Below, in pieces: positions 6,372 to 12,623 of a stretch of 13,214 bases of DNA. Source of the DNA: 62-47 sp049647485. Lineage in GTDB: Bacteria; Pseudomonadota; Alphaproteobacteria; Rhizobiales; Xanthobacteraceae. Below the pieces are notes generated by a model that saw nothing but the letters and a program-made list of their open reading frames with translations, did not search any database and was not told where the DNA came from. Where the stretch lies: positions 1 to 13,214 of the forward strand of contig JBARXT010000122.1 of the NCBI GenBank assembly GCA_049647485.1, given 5' to 3'. Every line of letters starts with the position of its first letter. Positions within the stretch are counted from its first letter, which is position 1. The position numbers and the translations under genes are program-made.

Positions 6372-8015
6372 ATGAAACAGGTGTCTTTGACGGTCGCATT
6401 ATTATCGTCCGCGGCCTTCTGCTTTGCGGTTTCGTTCACCACCGCGCCGGCGCGCGCGGATAGCTATCAAGTCACCAAACTGGTGCCCGGCTCCGCCTTC
6501 CACGGCGTGCACGGCCTCGGCATCGATTCCTCCGGCCGCCTGTTCGCCGGCAGCGTCGCCGGTGCCGCGCTTTACGAAGTCGATCGCGACGCCGGCACGG
6601 CGAAGGTGGTGGTGCCGATCCCGCAAGGCATGGCCGACGACATCGCCTTCGCGCCTGACGGCACGATGGCCTGGACCGCCTTCCTCACCGGCGACATTTA
6701 CGCGCGCAAGGGCGACGGACCGATCAAGAAACTCGCCTCCGGCCTCCCCGGCATCAATTCGCTGGCCTACCGCAAGGATGGCCGGCTCTATGCCACGCAG
6801 GTCTTCCTTGGCGACGCGCTCTACGAGATCGACGCCACCGGCGAAAACCCGCCGCGCAAGATCATGGAGAAGATGGGCGGCCTCAACGGCTTCGAGTTCG
6901 GCCCCGACGATCGCCTTTACGGACCCTTGTGGTTCAAGGGCCAGGTGGTGAAGGTCGATGTCGACAAGGCCGAACTGACCACGGTGGCCGATGGCTTCAA
7001 GGTGCCGGCCGCCGTCAACTTCGATTCCAAGGGTAACCTCTGGGCATTGGATACCGCCACCGGCGAACTGGTGCGGATCGATCCGAAGTCCGGGGCGAAG
7101 ACCACGGTTGCGACCTTGAAACCCTCGCTCGACAATCTCGCCATCGACAAGAACGACCGCATCTTCGTCTCCAACATGGCCGACAACGGCATTCAGGAAA
7201 TCGATCCCGCGACCGGCAGCGCCAAGCAGATCATCATCGGCAAACTGTCCGATCCCGGTGGGCTCGCGGTGACGTCGGAAGGCGGCAAGGACACGCTGCA
7301 TGTCGCCGACGTCTTCGCCTATCGCAGCGTCGACGGTGCATCCGGCGAGGTCACCGAGCACGCGCGCATGCACGCCGCCGACACCACGCTGGAATATCCG
7401 ATGAGCGCCACTGCGAAGGGCGATCATGTGGTGCTGTCGAGCTGGTTCACCGGCACCGTGCAGGTGATCGACCGCAAATCCGGCAAGACGCTGGAGATGA
7501 TCCACGGCCTGAAAGCGCCCTACGACGCGGTGCGGCTCGACGACGGCAGTCTGCTGGTCAACGAACTCGGCACCGGCTCGCTGGTGCGGCTCTCCGGCGA
7601 GCACGGCAAGGACCGCAAGGTGATCGCCGCCGATCTCAAGGGGCCGGTGGGATTGGCCGTTATCGATGCCGACACCGCCTATCTCACCGAAGCCTTCTCC
7701 GGGCAGGTGCTGCGGGTGAAACTCTCCAATGGCGAGAAAACGGTTGTCGCGAAAGATCTGAAGATGCCGGAAGGCCTCGCGGTCGCAGCCGACGGCACGC
7801 TGATCGTCGCGGAAGTGGGATCGAAGCGGATCGTCGCCATCGACCCCAAGGACGGCAAGGTGACGGCGATCGCTGGCGATCTGCCGATCGGACTCGAAGC
7901 CGCGCCGGGATTGCCGCCGACCAATCTGCCAACCGGCGTTGCCGTCGGCGCCAATGGCACGATCTATATGACGTCGGATATCGAGAACGCGATCTACAAG
8001 ATCACGAAGAAATAA
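6372..8015 (+). CDS. Exported beta-propeller protein, SMP-30/gluconolactonase/NHL-like
   Basis: This 547-residue protein has an N-terminal signal peptide, with a hydrophobic core at 5-22 and TTAPARA|DS giving likely cleavage after Ala29, so it should be periplasmic. The mature part is built of about 40-residue repeats of the form GLA(I/V)D..G.L(Y/F)V.......(I/V)..ID. Examples are LDNLAIDKNDRIFVSNMADN and GLAVAADGTLIVAEVGSKRI. This is typical of SMP-30, NHL or virginiamycin-B-lyase-type propellers. The length suggests about twelve repeats, i.e. two propellers. Enzymatic function (lactonase, lyase) or a binding role cannot be decided. The start is supported by GGGAGG at 6361-6366. It lies 87 bases after the LysR gene and probably has its own promoter. 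Confidence 0.85.
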   Translation: MKQVSLTVALLSSAAFCFAVSFTTAPARADSYQVTKLVPGSAFHGVHGLGIDSSGRLFAGSVAGAALYEVDRDAGTAKVVVPIPQGMADDIAFAPDGTMAWTAFLTGDIYARKGDGPIKKLASGLPGINSLAYRKDGRLYATQVFLGDALYEIDATGENPPRKIMEKMGGLNGFEFGPDDRLYGPLWFKGQVVKVDVDKAELTTVADGFKVPAAVNFDSKGNLWALDTATGELVRIDPKSGAKTTVATLKPSLDNLAIDKNDRIFVSNMADNGIQEIDPATGSAKQIIIGKLSDPGGLAVTSEGGKDTLHVADVFAYRSVDGASGEVTEHARMHAADTTLEYPMSATAKGDHVVLSSWFTGTVQVIDRKSGKTLEMIHGLKAPYDAVRLDDGSLLVNELGTGSLVRLSGEHGKDRKVIAADLKGPVGLAVIDADTAYLTEAFSGQVLRVKLSNGEKTVVAKDLKMPEGLAVAADGTLIVAEVGSKRIVAIDPKDGKVTAIAGDLPIGLEAAPGLPPTNLPTGVAVGANGTIYMTSDIENAIYKITKK

Positions 8016-8047
8016 CTGACCTGCTGGATCGAGCGTTCTACGTGCAA

Positions 8048-8082
8048 TGCGTCATGGCCGGGACGAGCCCGGCCATGACGCA
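8048..8082. repeat. Perfect 15-bp hairpin between convergent genes (dispersed palindrome / bidirectional terminator)
   Basis: TGCGTCATGGCCGGG (8048-8062) pairs perfectly with CCCGGCCATGACGCA (8068-8082) over the 5-base loop ACGAG. It lies between the converging propeller and HisN genes. Neither side has a proper T run. The core CGTCATGGCCGGG...CCCGGCCATGACG resembles a palindromic repeat scattered in Bradyrhizobium-type genomes, so it may be both a repeat and a transcription barrier. Confidence 0.7.
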
Positions 8083-8149
8083 AAGTGGGTCTATCCTCCG
8101 GCCGTTGGCTAAACTCCGAAAATCTTGAACCGATTTTTTGGCCAATCCC

Positions 8150-8932
8150 TCAGCCGGCCAGCACCTTCAACGCCTGCTCGTGCACGCGCGGATCGCCGGC
8201 GGCGACGATGCGGCCGCCGTGCTGCGCCGGCTTGCCGTCCCATGTGGTGATGACACCGCCGGCGCCGGTGATAATCGGGATCAAGGCTGCGATATCGTAG
8301 GGCTTCAGTTCGGTCTCGATCACCAGATCGACATGGCCCGCCGCCAGCATGCAATAGGAATAGCAATCGCCGCCAAAGCGGGCGAGCCGCACTTCGTCCT
8401 GCACGCGGGTGAAAGCGACGCGGTCGGCTTCGTTCATCAACAGCGGACTGGTGGTGAACAGCGTCGCATCGCTCAAGTTCTCGCAACGTCGCACCGACAG
8501 CGTGCGTTTGCCGCCGGTGCCGCGATAGGTGGCGGAGCGGCTATCGCCACTGAACCGCTCGTCGACATAAGGCTGATGCATCATGCCGTAGACCGGCAGA
8601 CCGCGATGCATCAGCGCGATCAGCGTGCCCCAGATCGGGAAGCCGGAGATGAAGGACTTGGTGCCATCGATGGGATCGAGCACCCAGACATAATCGGCAT
8701 CCTCGCGCTCGTTGCCGAATTCCTCGCCGACGATGCCGTGCTGGGGAAAGCTGGCGTTGATCATCCGCCGCATCACCGCCTCGGCGCCGCGATCCGCTTC
8801 GGTGACAGGGTCGAAGCCCTGTTTCGATTTCTTGTCCTCGATGCCCAGCGAGGTGCGGAAGTACGGCAAAATGGTTTCGCCGGAGGCGGTCGCCAGGCGG
8901 TCAATGAAAGCGGTAAAGTCAACGACCGTCAC
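8150..8932 (-). CDS. hisN: Inositol monophosphatase family protein, probable histidinol-phosphatase
   Basis: This 260-residue Mg2+-dependent phosphatase has all family metal sites: GEE with Glu70, VLDPIDGTKSF with Asp86 and Asp89 (84-94), and KPYDIAALIPII with Asp213. GGDCYSYCMLAAG (188-200) resembles the HisN subgroup, which removes phosphate from L-histidinol phosphate in histidine synthesis, better than SuhB or CysQ. The start is a GTG at 8932 with AGGGAGA about 8 bases upstream; an ATG-initiated reading nearby is out of frame. The gene is convergent with the propeller gene. Family is certain; substrate is inferred, and inositol phosphate or another phosphomonoester remains possible. Confidence 0.88.
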   Translation of the reverse strand: MTVVDFTAFIDRLATASGETILPYFRTSLGIEDKKSKQGFDPVTEADRGAEAVMRRMINASFPQHGIVGEEFGNEREDADYVWVLDPIDGTKSFISGFPIWGTLIALMHRGLPVYGMMHQPYVDERFSGDSRSATYRGTGGKRTLSVRRCENLSDATLFTTSPLLMNEADRVAFTRVQDEVRLARFGGDCYSYCMLAAGHVDLVIETELKPYDIAALIPIITGAGGVITTWDGKPAQHGGRIVAAGDPRVHEQALKVLAG

Positions 8933-9427
8933 GAAGCATCTCCCTGGGATTGCGCGAATCCGATGTGCTTAACGATTTGAGCCAGGAAAACCAAAAGAAA
9001 ACCAAAAGAGACCAATCCAGCATGACAGGCGGCGCGACGGCGGACGACTCTATTCGAGGCGCGAATCCGATCGAGGGTCACGCCCATGCCGGTCTTGCAT
9101 GCGTGAAGCGATCCGAACCTTCGTATCGGTTAATTGCGAAAGTGTTCGCGCACCTAGTTACTGACTTACCGCCGCGAAATACCTCCCCTCGCGGATATCC
9201 TCGGTACGAGTCCACCAGCATACGCGCTGAGCCGAATCACGCGGCAGGCGCGGGCCTGAAATTCAGGCTGCCCTCCATAAAATTGAACTTATATTCAATA
9301 CATGGTGGCTCCACAGTTTCGCCACATATAGGCAAGCAGTTGAAAAAGATCATGAATCTAAAAATTGGAATGATTGGTTCATAGGAACAGATATGCAGAA
9401 TCCGCATGCAAAAACGACGAAAAACCC
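8933..9427. other. Intergenic region upstream of hisN, about 500 bases, no convincing gene
   Basis: No gene with a recognisable product is present. It holds an 11-base direct repeat, AAAACCAAAAG twice in tandem (8987-9008), just upstream of the hisN start. It also holds a perfect palindrome GCCTGAA-A-TTCAGGC at 9254-9268. From about 9270 to 9425 the segment is clearly more A/T-rich than the surroundings. The open frame crossing 8950-9384 on the plus strand has no RBS, no homology signal and ends in the A/T-rich part, so it is not called. The hisN promoter must lie in the left part. Confidence 0.4.
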
Positions 9428-9456
9428 TTGCATTTTGTGCGCTGCGGCCGCATATT
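9428..9456 (+). promoter_or_regulatory. Sigma70-like promoter of the small RNA
   Basis: TTGCAT (9428-9433) and CATATT (9451-9456) are separated by exactly 17 bases. This places the start near 9463, directly before the first hairpin of the structured segment that ends in a strong terminator. Confidence 0.55.
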
Positions 9457-9462
9457 GATGCG

Positions 9463-9549
9463 GTGCGGTAACGCCTCGCGTTATCGCTGCCCTCCTTGGG
9501 CGTTTCCTCCCTAGACTTGGGCCGCTTGCCTTCGCGAGCGGCCCTTTTT
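9463..9549 (+). ncRNA. Candidate trans-acting small RNA with three C/U-rich hairpin loops and a terminator
   Basis: About 87 bases fold by eye into four nearly contiguous hairpins. Hairpin 1 (9465-9487) has stem GCGGTAACG/CGTTATCGC and loop CCTCG. Hairpin 2 (9489-9501) has stem GCCC/GGGC and loop TCCTT. Hairpin 3 (9502-9516) has stem GTTT/AGAC and loop CCTCCCT. The fourth is an intrinsic terminator. The CCUCC-type loops are complementary to Shine-Dalgarno sequences, as in alphaproteobacterial anti-SD small RNAs such as the rhizobial alpha-r14 (Smr14C) and Rhodobacter CcsR 'cuckoo' families. Membership in either is not shown. No ORF with an RBS is present. A plausible role is translational repression of several mRNAs. 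The 5' end is inferred from the promoter. Confidence 0.72.
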
Positions 9550-9553
9550 CTTT
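9519..9553 (+). terminator. Strong intrinsic terminator of the small RNA
   Basis: An 8-bp G/C-rich stem, GGGCCGCT (9519-9526) with AGCGGCCC (9537-9544), is followed at once by TTTTTCTTT. It points in the plus direction, and there is no plus-strand protein gene upstream for more than 1.4 kb, which is the main argument for a short RNA gene here. Confidence 0.88.
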
Positions 9554-9684
9554 GCGCGAACGAACGTCGCGCTGGTGATCCTTGCCCACCCTCTCGACCA
9601 TCGCGAAAGTCTCGCGAAGGTTGTCCGCCCAAAGTGAATTCAAGCGAAACCGGTTCGAGACCTCCGAGCAACCATTCGGGCGAA

Positions 9685-9735
9685 ATCTTGTTTCAGGAAA
9701 TCTTGTCTCAGGAAGTCTTGTCTCAGGAAGTCTTG
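9685..9735. repeat. 15-bp tandem repeat, three and a half units
   Basis: Units (A/G)TCTTGT(T/C)TCAGGAA occur at 9685-9699, 9700-9714 and 9715-9729, with a partial unit GTCTTG at 9730-9735. The array ends one base before the stop codon of the N-formylglutamate amidohydrolase gene. The unit length is a multiple of three and both strands stay open through it. Whether it derives from coding sequence or from replication slippage cannot be told. Confidence 0.85.
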
Positions 9736-9736
9736 C

Positions 9737-10624
9737 CTATTCGGCGGCGGCGGCGAACGGTCCGAGGTCGCCGAACGGCAGCGTCGTGAGCGCCTCGGCG
9801 AGCCGGCCGAAATCCGCAGCGACGGCGGCGAACCGCGGCCCACGCTCGCGACGGCGCTCATCCATGTAGATCGCGCGATTCAACTCGATCTGGATGGCGT
9901 GCAGTCCGTTGGCCGGGTTGCCGTAGTGCTCGGTGATGAAGCCGCCGGCATAAGGCTTGTTGCAGCCGATCGAATAACCCAGCGTCGCAAAGGTCTGTTC
10001 GACCCGGTCGCGCAGTGCCGCCGCGCAACTGGTGCCGTAGCGGTCGCCGATCACGATATCGGGCCGCGGCGGCTCATCCCGCGATACGCCCACCGACGGC
10101 ATCGAATGACAGTCCACCAGGATGGCGGTGCCGAAAGCAAGATGCGCCTTGGCGATCAGGCGACGCAACGCCCGATGGTACGGCTTGTACAGCGCCTCGA
10201 TGCGGCCGAGCGCGTCGTCGACGTCGAGACGCTCGCGATAGATTTCCTGGCCGTCGCCGACGACGCGCGGAATCGTGCCGAGGCCCCCCGCCACCCGCAT
10301 CGAACGGGTATTGGCGAAGCTCGGCAACCGCCCCGAAAACATGCGCGGATCGAGTTCATAGGGTTCGCGGTTGACGTCGACATAGGAGCGCGGGAAGTGG
10401 ACGCTAACCACCGGAAAACCCTGCGCGCTGAGGCTCGCGATCAGTTCGTCGACAAAAGAGTCCTCCGAACGGCGCAGCGTCGTGACATCCACCCGCGACG
10501 CGGAAAGGAAAGCCTGCGGATAGACCGAGCCGGAATGCGGCGAATTGAAAATGATCGGAGCCCGCCAGGCCGCCGGCTCGACAATGGTGAACGGTGGCGA
10601 CAGTTCCACGTCAGACTGGGTCAT
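9737..10624 (-). CDS. N-formylglutamate amidohydrolase family protein (HutG-like)
   Basis: This 295-residue protein of the FGase family (Pfam N-formylglutamate amidohydrolase type) hydrolyses N-formyl-L-glutamate to formate and glutamate in histidine degradation. Homologues outside hut clusters may act on other N-formyl or N-acyl amino acids. Conserved blocks are NSPHSG (27-32, probable metal His30), FPRSYVDVNREPYELDPRMF (77-96), VDCHSMPS (170-177, probable metal His173) and NKPYAGGFITEHYG (222-235). Near the end is IELNRAIYMDE (246-256). The ATG at 10624 was chosen by family N-terminus (FTIVEPAAWRAPIIFNSPHSG soon after). In-frame ATGs at 10660 and 10738 are possible but their extra residues look non-homologous, and SDs are weak for all. 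No hut genes are visible nearby. It is divergent from cpdR. Confidence 0.88.
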   Translation of the reverse strand: MTQSDVELSPPFTIVEPAAWRAPIIFNSPHSGSVYPQAFLSASRVDVTTLRRSEDSFVDELIASLSAQGFPVVSVHFPRSYVDVNREPYELDPRMFSGRLPSFANTRSMRVAGGLGTIPRVVGDGQEIYRERLDVDDALGRIEALYKPYHRALRRLIAKAHLAFGTAILVDCHSMPSVGVSRDEPPRPDIVIGDRYGTSCAAALRDRVEQTFATLGYSIGCNKPYAGGFITEHYGNPANGLHAIQIELNRAIYMDERRRERGPRFAAVAADFGRLAEALTTLPFGDLGPFAAAAE

Positions 10625-10920
10625 TGGCGCGCACTGTCCCGAAATGGTGTATCCCGACATGGGTGATCCGCGATCCAGCGGCCGGACATGCCAACGTGCC
10701 CGGATCGGCATTGTCAGGATTTGCTCACGGCCTGCCAAGTGAAAAAACCGTAAAGCGGCAATTTCGTCTGGAATAGGTCCAGCCTTGAATCCAACCTTGC
10801 GGCGGATGCCGCGACCCGACAGGATGGCCGCCGCGAACCCTCGTCCTTCACCCGAAATTTACCAAACCTCTGGCTTAGTAAGGACCTCATTTCTCTCACC
10901 GGATTCGATAATCAACCGCC
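10625..10920. promoter_or_regulatory. Divergent intergenic region between the amidohydrolase and cpdR
   Basis: About 296 bases must hold the promoters of both genes. The segment 10857-10885 (ATTTACC...TTAGTAAGG) is A/T-richer and loosely resembles CtrA half-sites (TTAACC), which would fit the cell-cycle role of cpdR. However, no TTAA-N7-TTAA box is present, so this is only a weak suggestion. cpdR has no strong SD (ATAATCAACCGCC before ATG). Confidence 0.3.
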
Positions 10921-11280
10921 ATGCACAAGATCCTTCTCGCCGAAGACGACAACGACATGCGCAGGTTCCTGGTCAAGGCGCTGGAAAACGCCGGCTATCA
11001 GGTGTCTTCGTATGACAACGGCCTCTCCGCCTACCAGAGGCTGCGCGAGGAGCCGTTCGAAATGCTGCTGACCGATATCGTGATGCCGGAAATGGACGGC
11101 ATCGAGCTGGCGCGCCGCGCTTCGGAGCTCGATCCCGATATCAAGATCATGTTCATCACCGGCTTCGCGGCCGTGGCGCTGAACTCGGATTCGGCGGCAC
11201 CGAAAAACGCCAAGGTGCTGGCCAAGCCGGTGCACCTGCGCGAACTGGTCAGCGAAGTGAACAAGCTGCTGGCGGCCTGA
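10921..11280 (+). CDS. cpdR: CpdR-type single-domain response regulator
   Basis: This 119-residue stand-alone receiver domain has no output domain. It carries acidic pocket Asp9/Asp10 (LLAEDD), phospho-acceptor Asp52 (LLTDIVMPEMDG), Thr80 (FITG) and Lys102 (AKPVH). In Caulobacter and rhizobia, unphosphorylated CpdR primes ClpXP to degrade cell-cycle substrates, and phosphorylation through CckA-ChpT switches this off. The sequence matches rhizobial CpdR closely, including the MHKILLAEDDNDMRRFLVKA start and the LLAA C-terminus. The terminal Ala-Ala resembles the ClpXP-recognised end known for Caulobacter CpdR. It is convergent with the next gene, with four bases between the stop codons. Confidence 0.93.
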   Translation: MHKILLAEDDNDMRRFLVKALENAGYQVSSYDNGLSAYQRLREEPFEMLLTDIVMPEMDGIELARRASELDPDIKIMFITGFAAVALNSDSAAPKNAKVLAKPVHLRELVSEVNKLLAA

Positions 11281-11284
11281 TCCG

Positions 11285-11737
11285 TCAGACGCGGATCAGC
11301 ACCACCGCCACCACCAGAAGCCCGCAACCGATGAGGCGCGGCAAATCGATGGCGTGCTGCGGCACGCCCAAAATGCCGTAGTGATCGAGCACCACCGACA
11401 TCACCATCTGTCCGGCGACGAACAGCGCCAGCAGCGTGGTCGCACCGAGCTTCGGGAGCAGCAAAATTGCCGCGACCACGTAGACGGCGCCGAACAGCCC
11501 GCCGGTCCACGACAGCCACGAGGTTTTGGCGAGTTCGGCAGCGACCGGCCATGACGACCGGCTGAGAACGACGAACACCACCATCGCCAGCGCGCCGCCG
11601 GTGTAACTGATCAGCGCCGCCCATGACGCCGAATTTAGCGCCGCGCGCAGGTCCGCGTTGACCGCGGCCTGGAATACGATGGCAGCGCCGCCGATTACGG
11701 CAAACGCCGCCAGTCCCAGGAATTCAATCAACCCCAT
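11285..11737 (-). CDS. Small DMT-superfamily membrane protein, YdcZ (DUF606) family
   Basis: This 150-residue inner-membrane protein has five hydrophobic segments (about 5-25, 38-58, 75-95, 98-118, 133-149). Family features include FQAAVNADLR (22-31), SWTGGLFGAVYV (76-87), GQMVMSVVLDHYG (109-121) and a C-terminal RLIGCGLLVVAVVLIR. Members are half-size drug/metabolite transporter relatives that may dimerise; function is unknown for most. The ATG at 11737 was kept as giving the standard N-terminus. Its 3' end nearly touches that of cpdR with no room for a terminator, so antisense read-through is possible. Confidence 0.88.
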   Translation of the reverse strand: MGLIEFLGLAAFAVIGGAAIVFQAAVNADLRAALNSASWAALISYTGGALAMVVFVVLSRSSWPVAAELAKTSWLSWTGGLFGAVYVVAAILLLPKLGATTLLALFVAGQMVMSVVLDHYGILGVPQHAIDLPRLIGCGLLVVAVVLIRV

Positions 11738-11841
11738 CGCCTCAAGCCCCGTCTCGTCCGCCCCGCAGCTCTAGCCGGGGTCCGGGACCTTTCAAACCCG
11801 TTTTCCGGCGGCATCGATAGGCGACTTTTGGACATCTTGGC

Positions 11842-11870
11842 TTGCACCGCCGCAGGGGAGCCGATATAGG
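11842..11870 (+). promoter_or_regulatory. Sigma70-like promoter upstream of tRNA-Val
   Basis: TTGCAC (11842-11847) and TATAGG (11865-11870) are spaced by 17 bases and face the tRNA gene. A start near 11877 would leave a precursor leader of about 110 bases containing the hairpin at 11884-11905. Confidence 0.5.
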
Positions 11871-11883
11871 GAGGCCGACCCAA

Positions 11884-11905
11884 CCGGCGTGCCCAAACAC
11901 GCCGG
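11884..11905 (+). other. Perfect 8-bp hairpin in the tRNA-Val leader
   Basis: CCGGCGTG and CACGCCGG pair perfectly over the loop CCCAAA, followed by AATTTGTTT. It lies between the candidate promoter and the tRNA, so it could be an attenuator-like hairpin, a terminator of a very short transcript or a processing signal. Confidence 0.55.
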
Positions 11906-11988
11906 AATTTGTTTCGGATGTGTCGCAAGGCCGCCGGAACGCCAAGCTGGAGTCCCAAGGTCGACGAAGCGGCCGACAGGGTTCGAGC

Positions 11989-12063
11989 GGGCGCGTAGCT
12001 CAGCGGGAGAGCACTACCTTGACATGGTAGGGGTCACAGGTTCGATCCCTGTCGCGCCCACCA
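11989..12063 (+). tRNA. tRNA-Val (anticodon GAC)
   Basis: This is a complete 75-base cloverleaf with encoded CCA. The acceptor stem is GGGCGCG/CGCGCCC with discriminator A. The D arm is GCTC-AGCGGGA-GAGC, and the anticodon arm is CTACC-TTGACAT-GGTAG with GAC at 12021-12023. A 5-base variable loop is followed by the T arm ACAGG-TTCGATC-CCTGT. All stems are perfect, so it should be functional. Its 3' end is partly duplicated downstream (12252-12293), and a recombinase gene lies 0.56 kb away, which marks it as a likely integration site. Confidence 0.97.
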
Positions 12064-12073
12064 CCCAGTTTAT

Positions 12074-12086
12074 AGGGATCGAACTT
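12074..12086 (+). repeat. Inverted copy of the tRNA T-arm sequence
   Basis: AGGGATCGAACTT is the reverse complement of the tRNA T-arm sequence AGGTTCGATCCCT (12038-12050) with one mismatch. It starts 11 bases after the CCA. In the precursor it could pair with the T arm and compete with correct folding. It may instead be a relic of an inverted tRNA fragment. Confidence 0.6.
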
Positions 12087-12107
12087 GGTGCCACACTCGT
12101 GCGTTTT

Positions 12108-12130
12108 GCCCGCAAAACGCGGGCTTTTTT
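12108..12130 (+). terminator. Intrinsic terminator of tRNA-Val, with overlapping alternative hairpin
   Basis: GCCCGC (12108-12113) pairs with GCGGGC (12119-12124), followed directly by six T bases. An alternative, longer hairpin GCGTTTTG/CAAAACGC (12101-12120) overlaps it and cannot form at the same time. Confidence 0.85.
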
Positions 12131-12623
12131 GTATCCCGTGCTGTCTCTGCGAGCGTCTCAGGGCACCAAATTCACGGCGAATGCCGTTCTGTCTCTGCCC
12201 CGAAAAATCCCGTTCCTGACGGAGGAGTGGAGACAGGTTCGCTGACTGAGTGGGGGGCAACCAGTTTGATCCCTACCAAGACCACCACCCAGTCCCGGCA
12301 AACCCCACATCTTTGCGTATTGAGCAAACCGGCCGTTTTTCGCGGGGTTTTCGGGGTAGTCTTTCCGAGTGTCTGTCTCTGTTCGCGGATGGTGGCAAGT
12401 TTCAACGGTTTCAGACCGTCCGTCTCTGCGGTGCAAATTCCCGTTCCTGGCCGACCGGTCCGAAGCCCGCTCATCTCATTTCTTTCAGATAATGGAGGAA
12501 GCGGAGAATGCGGGCCAACCGGCGCAGGGCTTTTCACCACTGATTGCAGATTTGGGCCGCGCCGAGACTCGGTTTCCAGGTGGCGATACAGGCTATCGGT
12601 GAGTGCGTCAGGAATGCACACTG
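12131..12623. other. Non-coding island-edge region containing a diverged duplicate of the tRNA 3' flank
   Basis: No gene is recognised. The main content is the second half of a diverged duplication: 12040-12218 corresponds in order to about 12264-12449, at offsets of 224-232 bases. Shared exact words are GATCCCT, CCACCACCCAGT, TGTCTCTG and TCCCGTTCCTG. Beyond 12450 I see only mixed sequence of lower GC content leading to the recombinase 3' end. Confidence 0.6.
12252..12293 (+). pseudogene. Decayed copy of the tRNA-Val 3' half (probable att-site relic)
   Basis: The string GGGGGCAACCAGTTTGATCC followed by CTACCAAGACCACCACCCAGT aligns with the variable loop, T arm, acceptor strand, CCA and first flanking bases of tRNA-Val. 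The word CCACCACCCAGT is identical in both (12058-12069 and 12282-12293). The T stem and acceptor stem no longer pair, so it is not a functional tRNA. Duplicated tRNA 3' ends are the usual footprint of site-specific integration. Confidence 0.6.

Noticed and set aside
6402..7604. Minus-strand open frame of 400 codons over the propeller gene
   Set aside because: It is the antisense shadow; the plus frame has a signal peptide, an RBS and clear repeats.
8987..9008. Tandem 11-base repeat AAAACCAAAAG as a possible regulatory array or CRISPR
   Set aside because: There are only two units with no spacers; this is simple local duplication.
8950..9384. Plus-strand open frame of 144 codons ending in MNLKIGMIGS
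   Set aside because: The ending resembles the start of an NAD-binding protein, but it stops at once. There is no RBS and the body has no protein-like signal, so chance is the better explanation.
9582..9869. Plus-strand frame with LVSGN/LVSGS pentapeptide repeats
   Set aside because: The repeats come from the 15-bp DNA tandem repeat, and the frame runs antisense into the amidohydrolase gene; no RBS was found.
10857..10885. Possible CtrA binding site upstream of cpdR
   Set aside because: There is only a loose half-site resemblance (TTTACC) and no TTAA-N7-TTAA arrangement, so it is not called as a site.
12172..12621. Minus-strand open frame of 149 codons in the island-edge region
   Set aside because: It overlaps the duplicated tRNA flank, has no RBS and no recognisable domain. 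The duplicated DNA explains the repeated peptide pieces.
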